Source of the DNA: Candidatus Bathyarchaeota archaeon
GTDB lineage: Archaea > Thermoproteota > Bathyarchaeia > Bathyarchaeales > Bathycorpusculaceae
Reading direction: 5' to 3'
Length of the DNA stretch: 62,461 nucleotides
NCBI GenBank assembly: GCA_003151735.1
Contig: PLYI01000069.1
Location: 1-62,461, forward strand
Below the pieces are notes generated by a model. It searched no databases, was not told the origin of the DNA, and was given only the letters and a program-made list of their open reading frames with translations. This document shows positions 36,274 to 45,885 of the stretch, in pieces; the stretch's first letter is position 1; each line of letters opens with the position of its first letter. The position numbers were made by a program, and so were the translations under genes.

Positions 36274-38502
36274 TCAGAAAGCAGGAATAACTCTAGTATT
36301 GTACTCGTTTAGGTATGCTAAATGAGCTACATCATATGGATAGCTTTCACTTGCAGGATAGGGATATCCGCTCATAGCCATGAACGGCATTGGGTCAACA
36401 GTAAAGTTGAATCCGTATCCCCATACTCCAGGCGGGTCTTTAAACCAGCAAGCTACAACAAAGAAGTAATCTCTCACCATTCCAGGCGCAGGCGCAGCAA
36501 GGTTAGCGGTTGAGAATTGCATGTTAACTTGGTCGCCTTGTCTTCCAATCACATACATGTCATCAGCGTTTTGCAACAGCTGTGTTACATCGCCGAATCT
36601 TGTGAAAGCTCCTGAAGCGTTAGATTGTGTGCCCCAGAATTGGCTGAGGACTGCTGATGAGGGGTTAATTGTCTGAATTGTTACGTTTTGTTGCGGAGTT
36701 GTGTCTATTCCGATGTAATCGTAGGTTACGTTCCAGAAGTTGGTTAGTCTAATCTGGTAATCACTTATGCCTGCTGGGAACAAACCTGTTAAGTCTACGG
36801 CGAAAGTTCGGGCATTGTAGTCTGAGGGTATAGGTATCTGTTTATCCTGTGAAACACGCACCCAATTGCCGTTTGCATCCTTAACTTCCATGTAAGAGTT
36901 AGGCGTAATGGCAGTGCCATTTTGCATAAGTCCCTGTGCAGCAGCATCCTTGAAACTGTTTATCCAAGCGTAATAAGTGTCAGCTGACCCCCAATCAACC
37001 ATGCCATTCATTACTAGCTTTATTGCTGGTGCACCAGACAAATTACCCAAATCCAGAGTTAACTGGTTCATAGTTATATTATCCCATGAGGAACCAGCAT
37101 TTCCATTAACGCCTGGCGTAAATACGCCATCTTTCTGCAAGAGTTGGGGCAGAACGTTCTCGCCTTTTTCGTTTATGGCGCCGACTGGCGGCAAGAGGCT
37201 GCCGTTGGTTACGGTGTAGATTTGGCCCGTTGATCCTTTGTTAAGATAGTTAGTCATAGAAGTGTAGGCGTCTGTTCCAATTGGGTGGTCAACAACCATC
37301 ATGTACGCCGAGTCTAAATAGAAAAGTTCGTCCCATTGCTGGGTAAGAGTCATGTCAAAGTAGCCGTTGTTAGTTGCCAACAGGTTTTTGTCAAGTTTTA
37401 CATAGTCCCATGGGTTTCCTCCGCTAAACGTGATGTCGCCGTTTTGGTTTATGGAGCCTATGTATCCGAGCCAGCCGGGGTTTGAAACATCAGTAATGTA
37501 GGAGTAACCTGTGCCATTCCACATGTACAATGAAGGACATGAGGCATATCCGCTGACTAAAGTATAAGTTACAACTAATATCATGCGGTCCTTTAACGTG
37601 AAAGTTCTTGTCGGATTTGTGTTGCCGTCGCTCCAATACGCGAATGCTAACACTCCTGTTCCAACGCTGAACGGATTAGGTACAGTTATGCTGTATTCCC
37701 CTACTGGCATTAGCGCTTGGTAAGCGGTCTGGTGTGATTCCCCGTTTAATGTAAAGGGCAACGGTGTGGAGCCCCCTCCTGAGCGGTTAATGATGAGCGT
37801 ATGGTAACCTGTCTTAACCACGAAAAATGAACCCGAAAGCGTGTTCAATTTAGCTATATGTTTTCCTTCTGCTGTGTTGGATGCGTTAACTGTAAATGCT
37901 ACATTTTGACTTACTCCAGCGTCAACAGAGATAACTTGAGTGCTAACCATTACATCATCAATCATTACTTTCACCGTTAACTTATCTGGCTGATCTGATG
38001 GATTCCTTGCGATAGCAGTAAAAGTGATGTTGTCGTTAGCCCAAATTTCATAGGGGTTACTCAGAAAGTTAGATAATATGATTTTGCTGGACTCTGGCGG
38101 GGCAGGTTTAATATCGAATGCTCCAGTTAAACTTCCAATTTTCACGCTGTAGTTTCCTTCAGCCATTTCGATGTCGGTAAACTCTACGGTTTGCGTTGAA
38201 TTACCTGAAACCGTTACATTCATGGTGTTTTTGACTGTGTTGTTGATTTGAAGGTTTAATGTTTGGTTTCCTTCTAAATCTCCGATGTTTGTTAAGTTAA
38301 CTGAAATTTCAATAGCTTGGCCGACATAAACTTCAAGCGGATTGATAACCAGGTTTGTCAGGGTAAACGTAGCTGGTTTAGCTCCGCTTGTAAGGGCTCC
38401 TTGTCCTTGGAGATAAAAATAGACTCCTGCAGCAGCACCTACAATCATTAAATCAATTATTAGAATTGCCTTGAGTTTAACTACCGCTGAACGAGATAAC
38501 AT
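36274..38502 (-). CDS. Signal-anchored cell-surface protein with two CARDB-like domains
   Basis: 742 residues. An N-terminal signal-anchor (about 12-32, LIIDLMIVGAAAGVYFYL) is followed by two CARDB-like Ig folds (about 45-135 and 140-230, each with LxNLxxNPxEVxxxxxxxI-type openings). A region with YWSDGNTNPTRTF (about 290) and a long C-terminal domain (about 320-740) follow, rich in aromatic residues and glycosylation-type Asn. There is no C-terminal membrane helix, so it is tethered at the N-terminus. The C-terminal domain is not recognised. It is separate from the reductase operon (212-base gap). Confidence 0.75.
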   Translation of the reverse strand: MLSRSAVVKLKAILIIDLMIVGAAAGVYFYLQGQGALTSGAKPATFTLTNLVINPLEVYVGQAIEISVNLTNIGDLEGNQTLNLQINNTVKNTMNVTVSGNSTQTVEFTDIEMAEGNYSVKIGSLTGAFDIKPAPPESSKIILSNFLSNPYEIWANDNITFTAIARNPSDQPDKLTVKVMIDDVMVSTQVISVDAGVSQNVAFTVNASNTAEGKHIAKLNTLSGSFFVVKTGYHTLIINRSGGGSTPLPFTLNGESHQTAYQALMPVGEYSITVPNPFSVGTGVLAFAYWSDGNTNPTRTFTLKDRMILVVTYTLVSGYASCPSLYMWNGTGYSYITDVSNPGWLGYIGSINQNGDITFSGGNPWDYVKLDKNLLATNNGYFDMTLTQQWDELFYLDSAYMMVVDHPIGTDAYTSMTNYLNKGSTGQIYTVTNGSLLPPVGAINEKGENVLPQLLQKDGVFTPGVNGNAGSSWDNITMNQLTLDLGNLSGAPAIKLVMNGMVDWGSADTYYAWINSFKDAAAQGLMQNGTAITPNSYMEVKDANGNWVRVSQDKQIPIPSDYNARTFAVDLTGLFPAGISDYQIRLTNFWNVTYDYIGIDTTPQQNVTIQTINPSSAVLSQFWGTQSNASGAFTRFGDVTQLLQNADDMYVIGRQGDQVNMQFSTANLAAPAPGMVRDYFFVVACWFKDPPGVWGYGFNFTVDPMPFMAMSGYPYPASESYPYDVAHLAYLNEYNTRVIPAF

Positions 38503-38750
38503 CTACCCTCGCCACCTGAATTTACATTAAATATAAGGGCAATCCATACCAATTAAAGGTTTATGCGAAAAAGTTTCCAAAGAAAAACTGTTAAACAGAG
38601 CAGCTTGCGGCTTAAAGAGCAATAATTAACTTTCTCTGTAAACAATTAAGCGTTCACATGTTGTTGTATCTGTACAGTCACAAAGTTAAATATAACAATA
38701 TTTGATTAACTTGAAACAAGCAAGCATGCTATATTTTGGAGAAATAATAA

Positions 38751-39497
38751 ATGATAAAATCAAGAAAAATATTTGCTTTGACATTGCTGACCTCACTAAT
38801 AGTATTCGCTGCTTTAAATGCAAGCGTAATCAGCGCACAAACACAAGCTACTGTCAACGTTTTAACCTCAATCGGCGGAACAACTGACCCTTCAGGAACC
38901 AACACTTATGCTGACGGCACATCCGTAACATTCACTGCCACCGCAGACGCAGCATATCAATTTGTAAATTGGATATTTTCTACTGATGTAGGAGCAAACC
39001 TCACCACAACTAACCCAATGACTCTTTCAGTTACTGGAGGAACCACTTACAATGTGCAAGCAGTTTTCGCACCAGTACTACCTCCCCCAGGTATAGGCGG
39101 TCTACCAGTTAACTTGGGCGCGGCAGCTTATGTCGTGGTCTTACCTGCAGCAGGAGGAACAACTACTCCAGCACCAGGCACTTACGCTTTAGAAAATGCC
39201 ACCTCACTATTGCTAAAAGCAACCCCAGACAGCGGATGGACATTTTCACACTGGGTCATTGGAGGACCAAACCTAAGTCACGGGGGATACCCATTCACAG
39301 CTACCCCCACAGATAACCCATACAACGTCAACCACGGTTATGGAAACATGTTTAGCTACCAGCCAGTATTCACTCCAACAGGCACTACTACTCCAACGCC
39401 GACAGTACCCGAATTTTCAGGTGTAGCCACAATCGTCGCAGCTTTGGCATTAGTTGCTATTGCATTAGGAACATACGCATACCGACGCAAAAAATAA
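38751..39497 (+). CDS. Secreted InlB-repeat protein with PEF-type C-terminal sorting signal
   Basis: 248 residues: signal peptide (1-28), a Thr/Gly-rich domain with YADGTSVTFTATADAAYQFVNW-like turns (InlB/Flg_new B-repeat, about 35-100) and a second similar unit (about 125-200, LLKATPDSGWTFSHW). It ends TPTPTVPEFSG plus one helix and RRKK. The last element is the PEF-CTERM pattern recognised by archaeosortases. The start is ATG 38751, preceded by GGAG. Confidence 0.8.
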   Translation: MIKSRKIFALTLLTSLIVFAALNASVISAQTQATVNVLTSIGGTTDPSGTNTYADGTSVTFTATADAAYQFVNWIFSTDVGANLTTTNPMTLSVTGGTTYNVQAVFAPVLPPPGIGGLPVNLGAAAYVVVLPAAGGTTTPAPGTYALENATSLLLKATPDSGWTFSHWVIGGPNLSHGGYPFTATPTDNPYNVNHGYGNMFSYQPVFTPTGTTTPTPTVPEFSGVATIVAALALVAIALGTYAYRRKK

Positions 39498-39819
39498 ACT
39501 AAACACTCCCTTTTTATTTTTTTTTAACTCTAATCGATTATTCAGTATACAGTATGAAAGAGTTTTTCCAAGAATGTTTTCTTCAGGCAACCTTCCTTCC
39601 CCCGTTTAACCAAGATTCCAAACATTAAATTTTTACATAACTTACGCTTTAAAACCTCAAATTGAGAAACGACATCTTCAGAACAAGTATTAACTCACTC
39701 CCAGTCGTTCACTTAAAAAAAGTCCATATTTTTTATCCGTGAAAAGGACTTCTTAATGATTGTTCATTGATCTTTTTTTGAACCAAAAAAAAGAAGATGA
39801 TTTTTGTTGTTTGGTTTAT
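39498..39819. terminator. Convergent intergenic region with a hairpin
   Basis: A 320-base gap between convergent genes. T-rich stretches follow both stops (39505-39530; rev. 39760-39800). AAGTCC (39720-39725) and GGACTT (39746-39751) form a loose hairpin. The T runs probably end both transcripts. No ORF or repeat copy is seen. Confidence 0.35.
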
Positions 39820-42504
39820 TTACGGTCGTTTTCTTAGCACTAGTATTGTTATAGCAAAGCCGATGGCTATTGCAACAATTATTGCGGCTGTGGCTGCGGC
39901 AATGTACATATCTGTAGGTGGCAAATTAGCCACTGGATATGGAGATGCTGTTGGGGCCGCTGAGGAAACCACGAAGCTATTTTCTGCGGATGATGGCCAG
40001 TATGATTCAGAGCCTGCAAACGAAGCAATAACTGTGTACTTACCTTCAATGTCAGGAGTCCAAGGATAGCTAAACGTGCCGCTTGAATCACTAGTTGTAC
40101 TGCCGATATTTCGATGATTGCCATTTGCGTCGACTACGTCTATCGATACTGGAACACCGGTCACGTCAGTTGGTTTTGGCTTTTGCATATAGACGTATTC
40201 CATCCATTGGGTCATGCTTTCGTCAGAAACTGCTGGAACACCATTGGGGAAGCGTGCTGCTTGTTCTGACTGCTTTGTGCCGGCTGCGATATCAATTACT
40301 GTACCTTTTAAAAGTACAGGTAATCCTAATGGTGAAGATATTTCCGGTCCTGTAATAGTTAATGCACTGGGTCCTTTGCCAATACCGTATATTTGGCAAT
40401 CGTAGGTGTTGAGGACTGTTATGTAGCCGTCAGCGACTGGGGCTTGACCTCCATACATTTGGTTGCCGTCAGAAGATATAGCCCATAGTGCTTTTCCGTC
40501 TGTGGCGTTAATGCAGTAAAACTTTTCGCCTTTGTAGATTGGAGAGTTGGGTGAGTGCTCTGTACCGGTTAAGTAGATTTTTCCGTCTGCTATAGTGCTG
40601 ATAAAGATGGGGAAACGACCGTAGGGTGTTGTGAATCCGCTGTAGGTGCTGTTGTTGGCTTCTGCGCCGTTGCCGTAGACCCATAATAACTTTCCAGTTG
40701 TGTCATCGAAGGCGTAGAGTAATCCGCTGTAGCTACCGGTCCAGTAAAGTGTGCCATTAAGGGCGATGGATTGTGCTAGAGCCATATAGTTCCAGCTAGA
40801 GCTATCACCGGTTGAAAGGGTTGTTGGACCCCACAGATAACTTCCATCAGTTAGGCTATAACCATAGTGGTCCATAGTCTCCTTGTCATCGAATATGAAT
40901 ACTCCATTGGCGGGGTCCCACGTTGAAAGATAGCGGGTAACGTTGCCTGGTGCTTGCGCATAGGTTTTTGTCCACAACACGTTTCCTAATGTGTCTGGCT
41001 TTAGGCTTATGGCAGTAATGTTCGCTGGATTTGTGGTTACAGTTGCTCCGAAATCACCCTCATGTCCTCCGAAAGTTCCCTGAATCAAAAGCACCATGTT
41101 TCCCAAGTCGATTAAAGGAAAATTTGATATCCCTGGCGCGGTTGTTCCAATACTCCATGTTCCTGGCGGCAGATTATTTAGTGTTACGTTCCAATCGTAA
41201 GCAGTTGGCAAGCTTGCATTTGACGTCCCCGTGTACCAAGTGCCGACAACTGTACCTGCTCCGTTACCGAATACGTCGGACGAGTTCCATTGCATTAGGT
41301 TATACTTTGGATTTGATGGGGTTCCGTAGTTGGTGAGAATGTATTTTAGATATTCTCCTGATGGTCCCGCTACAGCTGTGCCGCCTGGAACGTTGGTAAC
41401 GTTCATGTTTGTAAGGTGTCCCGTTCTTGGGTCGTATCCTCTCCAAACTGTTCCTTGACCCGAAACTGTGGTAGTTGCAATCAACATGCCATTCGGTAGG
41501 ATTCCGTGTTGGTTTACGCTTTCGAAAGAGTAAAGGTAGCCAAATGATGGCACAAGAGAGTTGCCTGTTGCTGTTGCGTTAATGCGCCAGAGTTCTTGCC
41601 CAGTTCGCAAGTCTACTGCAACGTAATCTCCGCCGGTACCTGGTTCACCATATGGTTCTTGATAGAATATTGTTCCTTGCATTATTATTGGATTGTTGTA
41701 TCTGACGTTGTATGAGCCGCCTTGATAGTATAATTCGCCTTGAACCGCAAAGCCATTTCCTCCTACGAGACCTCCGTACTGAATAGGCTTAGTCCACATC
41801 ACGTGTGCACTGTTGGGAGCGATGCCATCTGGTTGGATAGCGCCCGGAATACCGAAGCTTGAAGCAGCCCCAAGTATGTAAGGTGTACCGAGCCAGTTTG
41901 ATGCTTGTGTATACCAGTAGGTGTTCTCTCCCTCTATGGGGCGTGTCCAGTACTCTGTTGGAAGCGGATAGCTATCTAATGGTGTAGGAATCAGTTCTTG
42001 CTGAACAGTTATTGATGTTGTTGAGCTGGAAGCTGTAAAAGTGTCATTTGTATACGCTGCGGCGCCTGTTATGTCTGTTGCGAGTGAGGGAGTAGTCGCT
42101 GTAGTATAAGTGAAATTTTCTCCCGGATAGTCAAATTTGAATGTGTAGTTGCCGACTTCAAGAGGGGTATATCGATAGAATTGGAAGCCTGTTGCGTCAA
42201 GTACTGTATCCCAATGCTGACTATCAGTTGTCCCATCCGGTTTGGTAATAGTCAATGAGTAGTTATGTCGTCTAATGTTATTGTCTACAAGTGTTCCCGG
42301 CTGTGGAGTATCAACCCAAATAACAACATCCACTGTCTGTCCAGCACCCACAGGGTTAGGTGCAACGCTGATGTATGCATAGGAAATAATAGTCCAAGGA
42401 GGCGTATGCGCATTGGCAGCGGGTAAAGCCAGAAGCGGAATAGAAACAGTTAACAGCAGAATCAAAACAATCGAAGTTAATTTGTTCTTATTTATATTTT
42501 CCAT
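39820..42504 (-). CDS. Large surface protein with PQQ-type beta-propeller and Ig-like domains
   Basis: 894 residues. A signal peptide (to about 33, PAANAHTPP) and an Ig-like domain (to about 160) are followed by an eight-bladed propeller built from PQQ-like repeats (DLRTGQELWRIN, DDTTGKLLWVYG, NATDGKALWAIS). A second Ig-like domain (about 740-850, YTVIASFAGSESYWPSS) and a C-terminal membrane helix before RKRP follow. None of the metal-dependent dehydrogenase residues can be assigned, so this is more likely a binding or scaffold protein than a quinoprotein enzyme. Confidence 0.85.
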   Translation of the reverse strand: MENINKNKLTSIVLILLLTVSIPLLALPAANAHTPPWTIISYAYISVAPNPVGAGQTVDVVIWVDTPQPGTLVDNNIRRHNYSLTITKPDGTTDSQHWDTVLDATGFQFYRYTPLEVGNYTFKFDYPGENFTYTTATTPSLATDITGAAAYTNDTFTASSSTTSITVQQELIPTPLDSYPLPTEYWTRPIEGENTYWYTQASNWLGTPYILGAASSFGIPGAIQPDGIAPNSAHVMWTKPIQYGGLVGGNGFAVQGELYYQGGSYNVRYNNPIIMQGTIFYQEPYGEPGTGGDYVAVDLRTGQELWRINATATGNSLVPSFGYLYSFESVNQHGILPNGMLIATTTVSGQGTVWRGYDPRTGHLTNMNVTNVPGGTAVAGPSGEYLKYILTNYGTPSNPKYNLMQWNSSDVFGNGAGTVVGTWYTGTSNASLPTAYDWNVTLNNLPPGTWSIGTTAPGISNFPLIDLGNMVLLIQGTFGGHEGDFGATVTTNPANITAISLKPDTLGNVLWTKTYAQAPGNVTRYLSTWDPANGVFIFDDKETMDHYGYSLTDGSYLWGPTTLSTGDSSSWNYMALAQSIALNGTLYWTGSYSGLLYAFDDTTGKLLWVYGNGAEANNSTYSGFTTPYGRFPIFISTIADGKIYLTGTEHSPNSPIYKGEKFYCINATDGKALWAISSDGNQMYGGQAPVADGYITVLNTYDCQIYGIGKGPSALTITGPEISSPLGLPVLLKGTVIDIAAGTKQSEQAARFPNGVPAVSDESMTQWMEYVYMQKPKPTDVTGVPVSIDVVDANGNHRNIGSTTSDSSGTFSYPWTPDIEGKYTVIASFAGSESYWPSSAENSFVVSSAAPTASPYPVANLPPTDMYIAAATAAIIVAIAIGFAITILVLRKRP

Positions 42505-42545
42505 ATGTTTTTTCTCCTATTTTTCTTGATTTTTTTAATTTTAAT

Positions 42546-42562
42546 CCGAAAAAATCGGATAG
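42546..42562. promoter_or_regulatory. Palindrome upstream of the propeller gene
   Basis: ATCCGA (42546-42551), five-base spacer, TCGGAT (42557-42562). It lies about 45 bases before the ATG at 42504, just downstream of a TATA-like ATTTTAAATATAA stretch (42582-42597, minus strand), a normal operator position. Confidence 0.4.
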
Positions 42563-42749
42563 AGCGGTATCTGCAACTAAGTTATATTTAAAATTTGGTA
42601 GCTTCCAAGAATAACATGAAATTAAGATTCAACGTTTACAATTTTTTATTTATTTTGTTATGTAAATTTTGATAGCGTTTGCAGGGAAGACCTCACAAAG
42701 GCAACGGTAGCAATGCGAAAAACTAAAAATGCCGTAAAAATTAATCGTG

Positions 42750-42783
42750 CAAAAAGGCCATACGGACTTTCCCCTATTAGGGG
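42750..42783 (-). terminator. Terminator-like hairpin after the CDF gene
   Basis: CCCCTA-T-TAGGGG (42771-42783) is a perfect inverted repeat 19 bases past the stop at 42802. On the minus strand a CTTTTT run follows (about 42750-42757). Confidence 0.4.
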
Positions 42784-42801
42784 TCCTAGAAATCGTGAAT
42801 T

Positions 42802-44172
42802 TTAGGGGCACTCTGGTTCTATATGCACGGTAACCACAGCGTTCGCAAAATGCTCTTTAGTTTCTTTCTCAACCTGTGACGCTATTTTGTGAGCTTCCTT
42901 TATCTGAATCTGCCTTGTGAAGCAGCAGTCAATGTTAATGTAACGTTTGCCCCCTGCGGCGTAAGTTAGCACTCGCTTAATCCGCAGGTTTCCCTCAATA
43001 CTTTTAGCCACGTCATTCACCACCTTTCTTAGCTGCCCCTCACTAACTTCTGCAGCTGGAATAGCAACCCCCGCGGGTTCAATGTGCACGGTAACATTTT
43101 CAAGCGACTTAATTTCCGCCTGCATTCTGCCCTCAATTGTCTCAGCGATTTTATGTGCTTCCTCCACGGAAAGTTCAGGGTTAACGTAAGCATGTAGTGT
43201 AATGTAGAGTTTGCCGCCGACGTAAATGGTGGAGATTTCATGTACCTCTTTCACGCCGTCAACTGTTGCCAGTTTCTCCACTAACTGATCCATTTTTCTC
43301 TCCTTATCAGAAGGTTCAATATGGATGGTGGCGTCTACGTTGCCAAAGGCGTCTTTTAAACATCCCTCAATCTTTGATGCTAACGAATGTGCTTCTTCTA
43401 AACTCATTAAGTTTGGAACTTGAACTGATGCATCAACAAAAACTTTGGAGCCAACCTTGCGAATCTTGAGGTTTTCAGTTTTAATTACCCCTTCGCATGA
43501 AAGAATAACTTTTCTTGTTTTTTCCACTAAGTCTTTTGAAGCGGTGTCGCTGAGTTCCATCACGCTGAACTTTACAAGTTTAAGACTCAAGTAAGTCAAC
43601 ATGGCTCCAAGGAAGATAGAGGCAAAAGCATCCCCTCCCGTAAAGCCCAATATAGCCAAACCAAAACCTAGAAGTGCTAGCAGCGTGGAGCTTAAATCCG
43701 AAACAGCGTCATAAAAACCCGCCTTCATTGATGTGCTTTGAACGTGCTGGAACTTTTTAAAAACGGTAACTCTTAATGAAGCAATGAAAAGCGCGTAGCC
43801 TATTGCAATGAAACCTGCGAACTCTACGCTTTTATTAAGTAAAGGGGGATTTACAAGGCGCATCGCGGCTTCGTAGAAAATTAGTAATGCCACCGAAATT
43901 AAGACTATACCACCGATTAATCCACCTATAGTCTCAAACTTCTCGTGTCCATAGGTGTGTTCTTCATCAGCAGGCTTCATTGCAGCACGAACCGCAAAAA
44001 ACAACATTACACTTGTAACAGCATCCAACAACGCATGCAAGCCGTCACTCATTATCGCTAAACTGTTAACCAGAAAACCGACCATAACCTCAACTATAAC
44101 CACGCTAAAGATTGCAATAGCAGAAATCTTTAGTGCTTTAAGCTTGTGTTTTCCGTCGAAGTGGTTTTGCAT
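42802..44172 (-). CDS. Cation diffusion facilitator transporter with three C-terminal dimerisation modules
   Basis: 456 residues. The N-terminal six-helix CDF domain (about 12-205) has metal sites DGLHALLDAVTS and the DAVSDLSSTLLA repeat (HxxxD/DxxxD pairs). CDF proteins normally end in one short ZT-dimer domain. Here three are seen, each ending in IHIEP or VHIEP (about 225-290, 300-365 and 385-456). The family exports Zn2+, Fe2+ or Mn2+ with protons. The extra modules may sense metal or hold the dimer more tightly. Confidence 0.9.
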   Translation of the reverse strand: MQNHFDGKHKLKALKISAIAIFSVVIVEVMVGFLVNSLAIMSDGLHALLDAVTSVMLFFAVRAAMKPADEEHTYGHEKFETIGGLIGGIVLISVALLIFYEAAMRLVNPPLLNKSVEFAGFIAIGYALFIASLRVTVFKKFQHVQSTSMKAGFYDAVSDLSSTLLALLGFGLAILGFTGGDAFASIFLGAMLTYLSLKLVKFSVMELSDTASKDLVEKTRKVILSCEGVIKTENLKIRKVGSKVFVDASVQVPNLMSLEEAHSLASKIEGCLKDAFGNVDATIHIEPSDKERKMDQLVEKLATVDGVKEVHEISTIYVGGKLYITLHAYVNPELSVEEAHKIAETIEGRMQAEIKSLENVTVHIEPAGVAIPAAEVSEGQLRKVVNDVAKSIEGNLRIKRVLTYAAGGKRYINIDCCFTRQIQIKEAHKIASQVEKETKEHFANAVVTVHIEPECP

Positions 44173-44552
44173 GTTTTATTGATCTAAATATGCTCATTGC
44201 AAGGGCGATTTAAGAATTGCGGGTTGTGACACACCAATTTTGATTTCCAAAAGATAGGTTTCGATTTCGCTTATAATTTAAATAATTCTGAACATGATTT
44301 TATGCGTAATGAAATTATCAGTGCTTTTCCGTGGAGATTCAGCCGTTTTAAAGGGCAACTTCCTACTCATAACTGTAAGCTGGATTATACTGTTCGCTGC
44401 GCAACCCATTCCCGATACTTATGCAAGTCTATTTTATCATCTCTATTTTTGTTTTCTGGAAAGTTTACGAGCCCAGCATTAAAGAAGCATAATTAAGATT
44501 CTTCGCCAGCCCACACTAAAAGTTAAAATCCATAATCGATAGGCATTTAGGT
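44173..44552. other. Divergent intergenic region, no gene seen
   Basis: A 380-base gap with A/T-rich segments on both sides (promoters for the CDF gene and asnS; TTATAATTTAAATAAT at about 44270-44285 is TATA-like). The two short open frames at about 44294-44496 have no family resemblance. Confidence 0.35.
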
Positions 44553-44582
44553 TTGAAAACAAGTAATACAGGAAAACGGTCG

Positions 44583-45869
44583 ATGAAGGCTTTGGTTAAA
44601 ATAAACGAAATATTAGAAGGCTGCTGCACAGACAAGGAAGTGACTGTCCGCGGCTGGGTTTACCGCAAACGCGAAGGAAAAGAACTCATCTTCCTATTAA
44701 TCCGTGATTCAACAGGCGTAATCCAATGCACCGTAAAGAAAACCAGTCCAGACTGGAGTGAAGCACAAAAAATGACAATTGAATCCTCACTCTCGCTTGA
44801 AGGCACTGCAAAAGAAGATAAACGTGCGCCAGGCGGCTTTGAAATCGGCGCAGAAAAAGTCAACATTATCGGTTTAGCAGAAACATTCCCAATCTCCAAA
44901 GATAAAAGTGAAGAGTTCATCCGTGACATGCGCCACCTCTGGCTAAGAAGCAAAAAAATGAATTTGATAATGAAGGTTCGCGCTGACGTTTTGGAAGCGG
45001 CACGCCAATACTTCAAAAGCCAAGACTACACCGAAGTTTCGCCACCCATGTTCATTTCTGCAGCAGTCGAAGGCGGCTCAACACTTTTCGGACTAAAATA
45101 TTTTGACCAAGACCTATACTTGACGCAGAGCAGCCAACTTTACCTTGAAATATTAATTTACTCGTTGGAAAACGTCTACTGCATTGCACCATCATTCCGG
45201 GCAGAAAAGAGCAGAACTATTCGTCATTTAACTGAGTATTGGCACATTGAGGGCGAATGGCCTTTTGCAGATATGAATGATTTGATGAAGTTTGAGGAAG
45301 GCTTGATGGCCAGTGTTTGCAATACAATCGGTGGATCCTGCCAAAAGGAATTCAAGGAATTGGGCGCTGACATTGAAAAACTAAAAGCAGTCAAAACGCC
45401 GTTTCCAAGAATAACCTACAAAGAAGCCATTGACAGGCTAAAGCCTAAAAACCCAGCGTTAGCATGGGGCGCCGACCTAGGCTACGAGGATGAGAAGGTT
45501 TTAGCTGAAGACTTCGGAAAACCCTTCTTCGTCTATGATTACCCAACCGAAATCAAAGCGTTCTACTGCAAAACCTACGCAGACCACCCCGAAGTAGCCA
45601 TGTCAGTGGATATGATGGTTCCAAGAATTGGCGAAATCAGCACAGGCGGGGCAAGAGAAGAAAACAAAGACATACTAATCCAACGTATGAAAGCGCAGGG
45701 TCTAAAGCCTGAAGACTACGAATGGTACATTGACCTACGACGCTACGGCACCGTACCACATGTCGGATTCGGCATGGGATTAGAGAGGCTGCTGGTTTGG
45801 ATGCTTGACTTAGACAACATCATCGACGCAATCCCGTTTCCAAGAACAACCCGACGCTTTTACCCCTAA
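44583..45869 (+). CDS. asnS: Asparaginyl-tRNA synthetase (class II)
   Basis: 428 residues from ATG 44583 (GGAAAACGG upstream; the TTG at 44553 is less likely). It has an OB-fold anticodon-binding domain (about 10-100, VTVRGWVYRKREGKELIFLLI). The class II core follows: motif 2 FRAEKSRTIRHLTEYWHIE, then GEISTGGAREENKD and motif 3 GFGMGLERLLVWM with GRTR-like PFPRTTRRFYP end. This subtype, with a short insertion and the THIG-like ATP site, is the archaeal AsnRS/AspRS group. Asn specificity is my inference from the EYWHIEGE context. Confidence 0.85.
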   Translation: MKALVKINEILEGCCTDKEVTVRGWVYRKREGKELIFLLIRDSTGVIQCTVKKTSPDWSEAQKMTIESSLSLEGTAKEDKRAPGGFEIGAEKVNIIGLAETFPISKDKSEEFIRDMRHLWLRSKKMNLIMKVRADVLEAARQYFKSQDYTEVSPPMFISAAVEGGSTLFGLKYFDQDLYLTQSSQLYLEILIYSLENVYCIAPSFRAEKSRTIRHLTEYWHIEGEWPFADMNDLMKFEEGLMASVCNTIGGSCQKEFKELGADIEKLKAVKTPFPRITYKEAIDRLKPKNPALAWGADLGYEDEKVLAEDFGKPFFVYDYPTEIKAFYCKTYADHPEVAMSVDMMVPRIGEISTGGAREENKDILIQRMKAQGLKPEDYEWYIDLRRYGTVPHVGFGMGLERLLVWMLDLDNIIDAIPFPRTTRRFYP

Positions 45870-45885
45870 ACCCATTTTTCCTTTA

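Noticed and set aside
44294-44496. Two overlapping 60-codon frames before asnS
   Set aside because: No similarity, no ribosome site; the region looks like promoter DNA.
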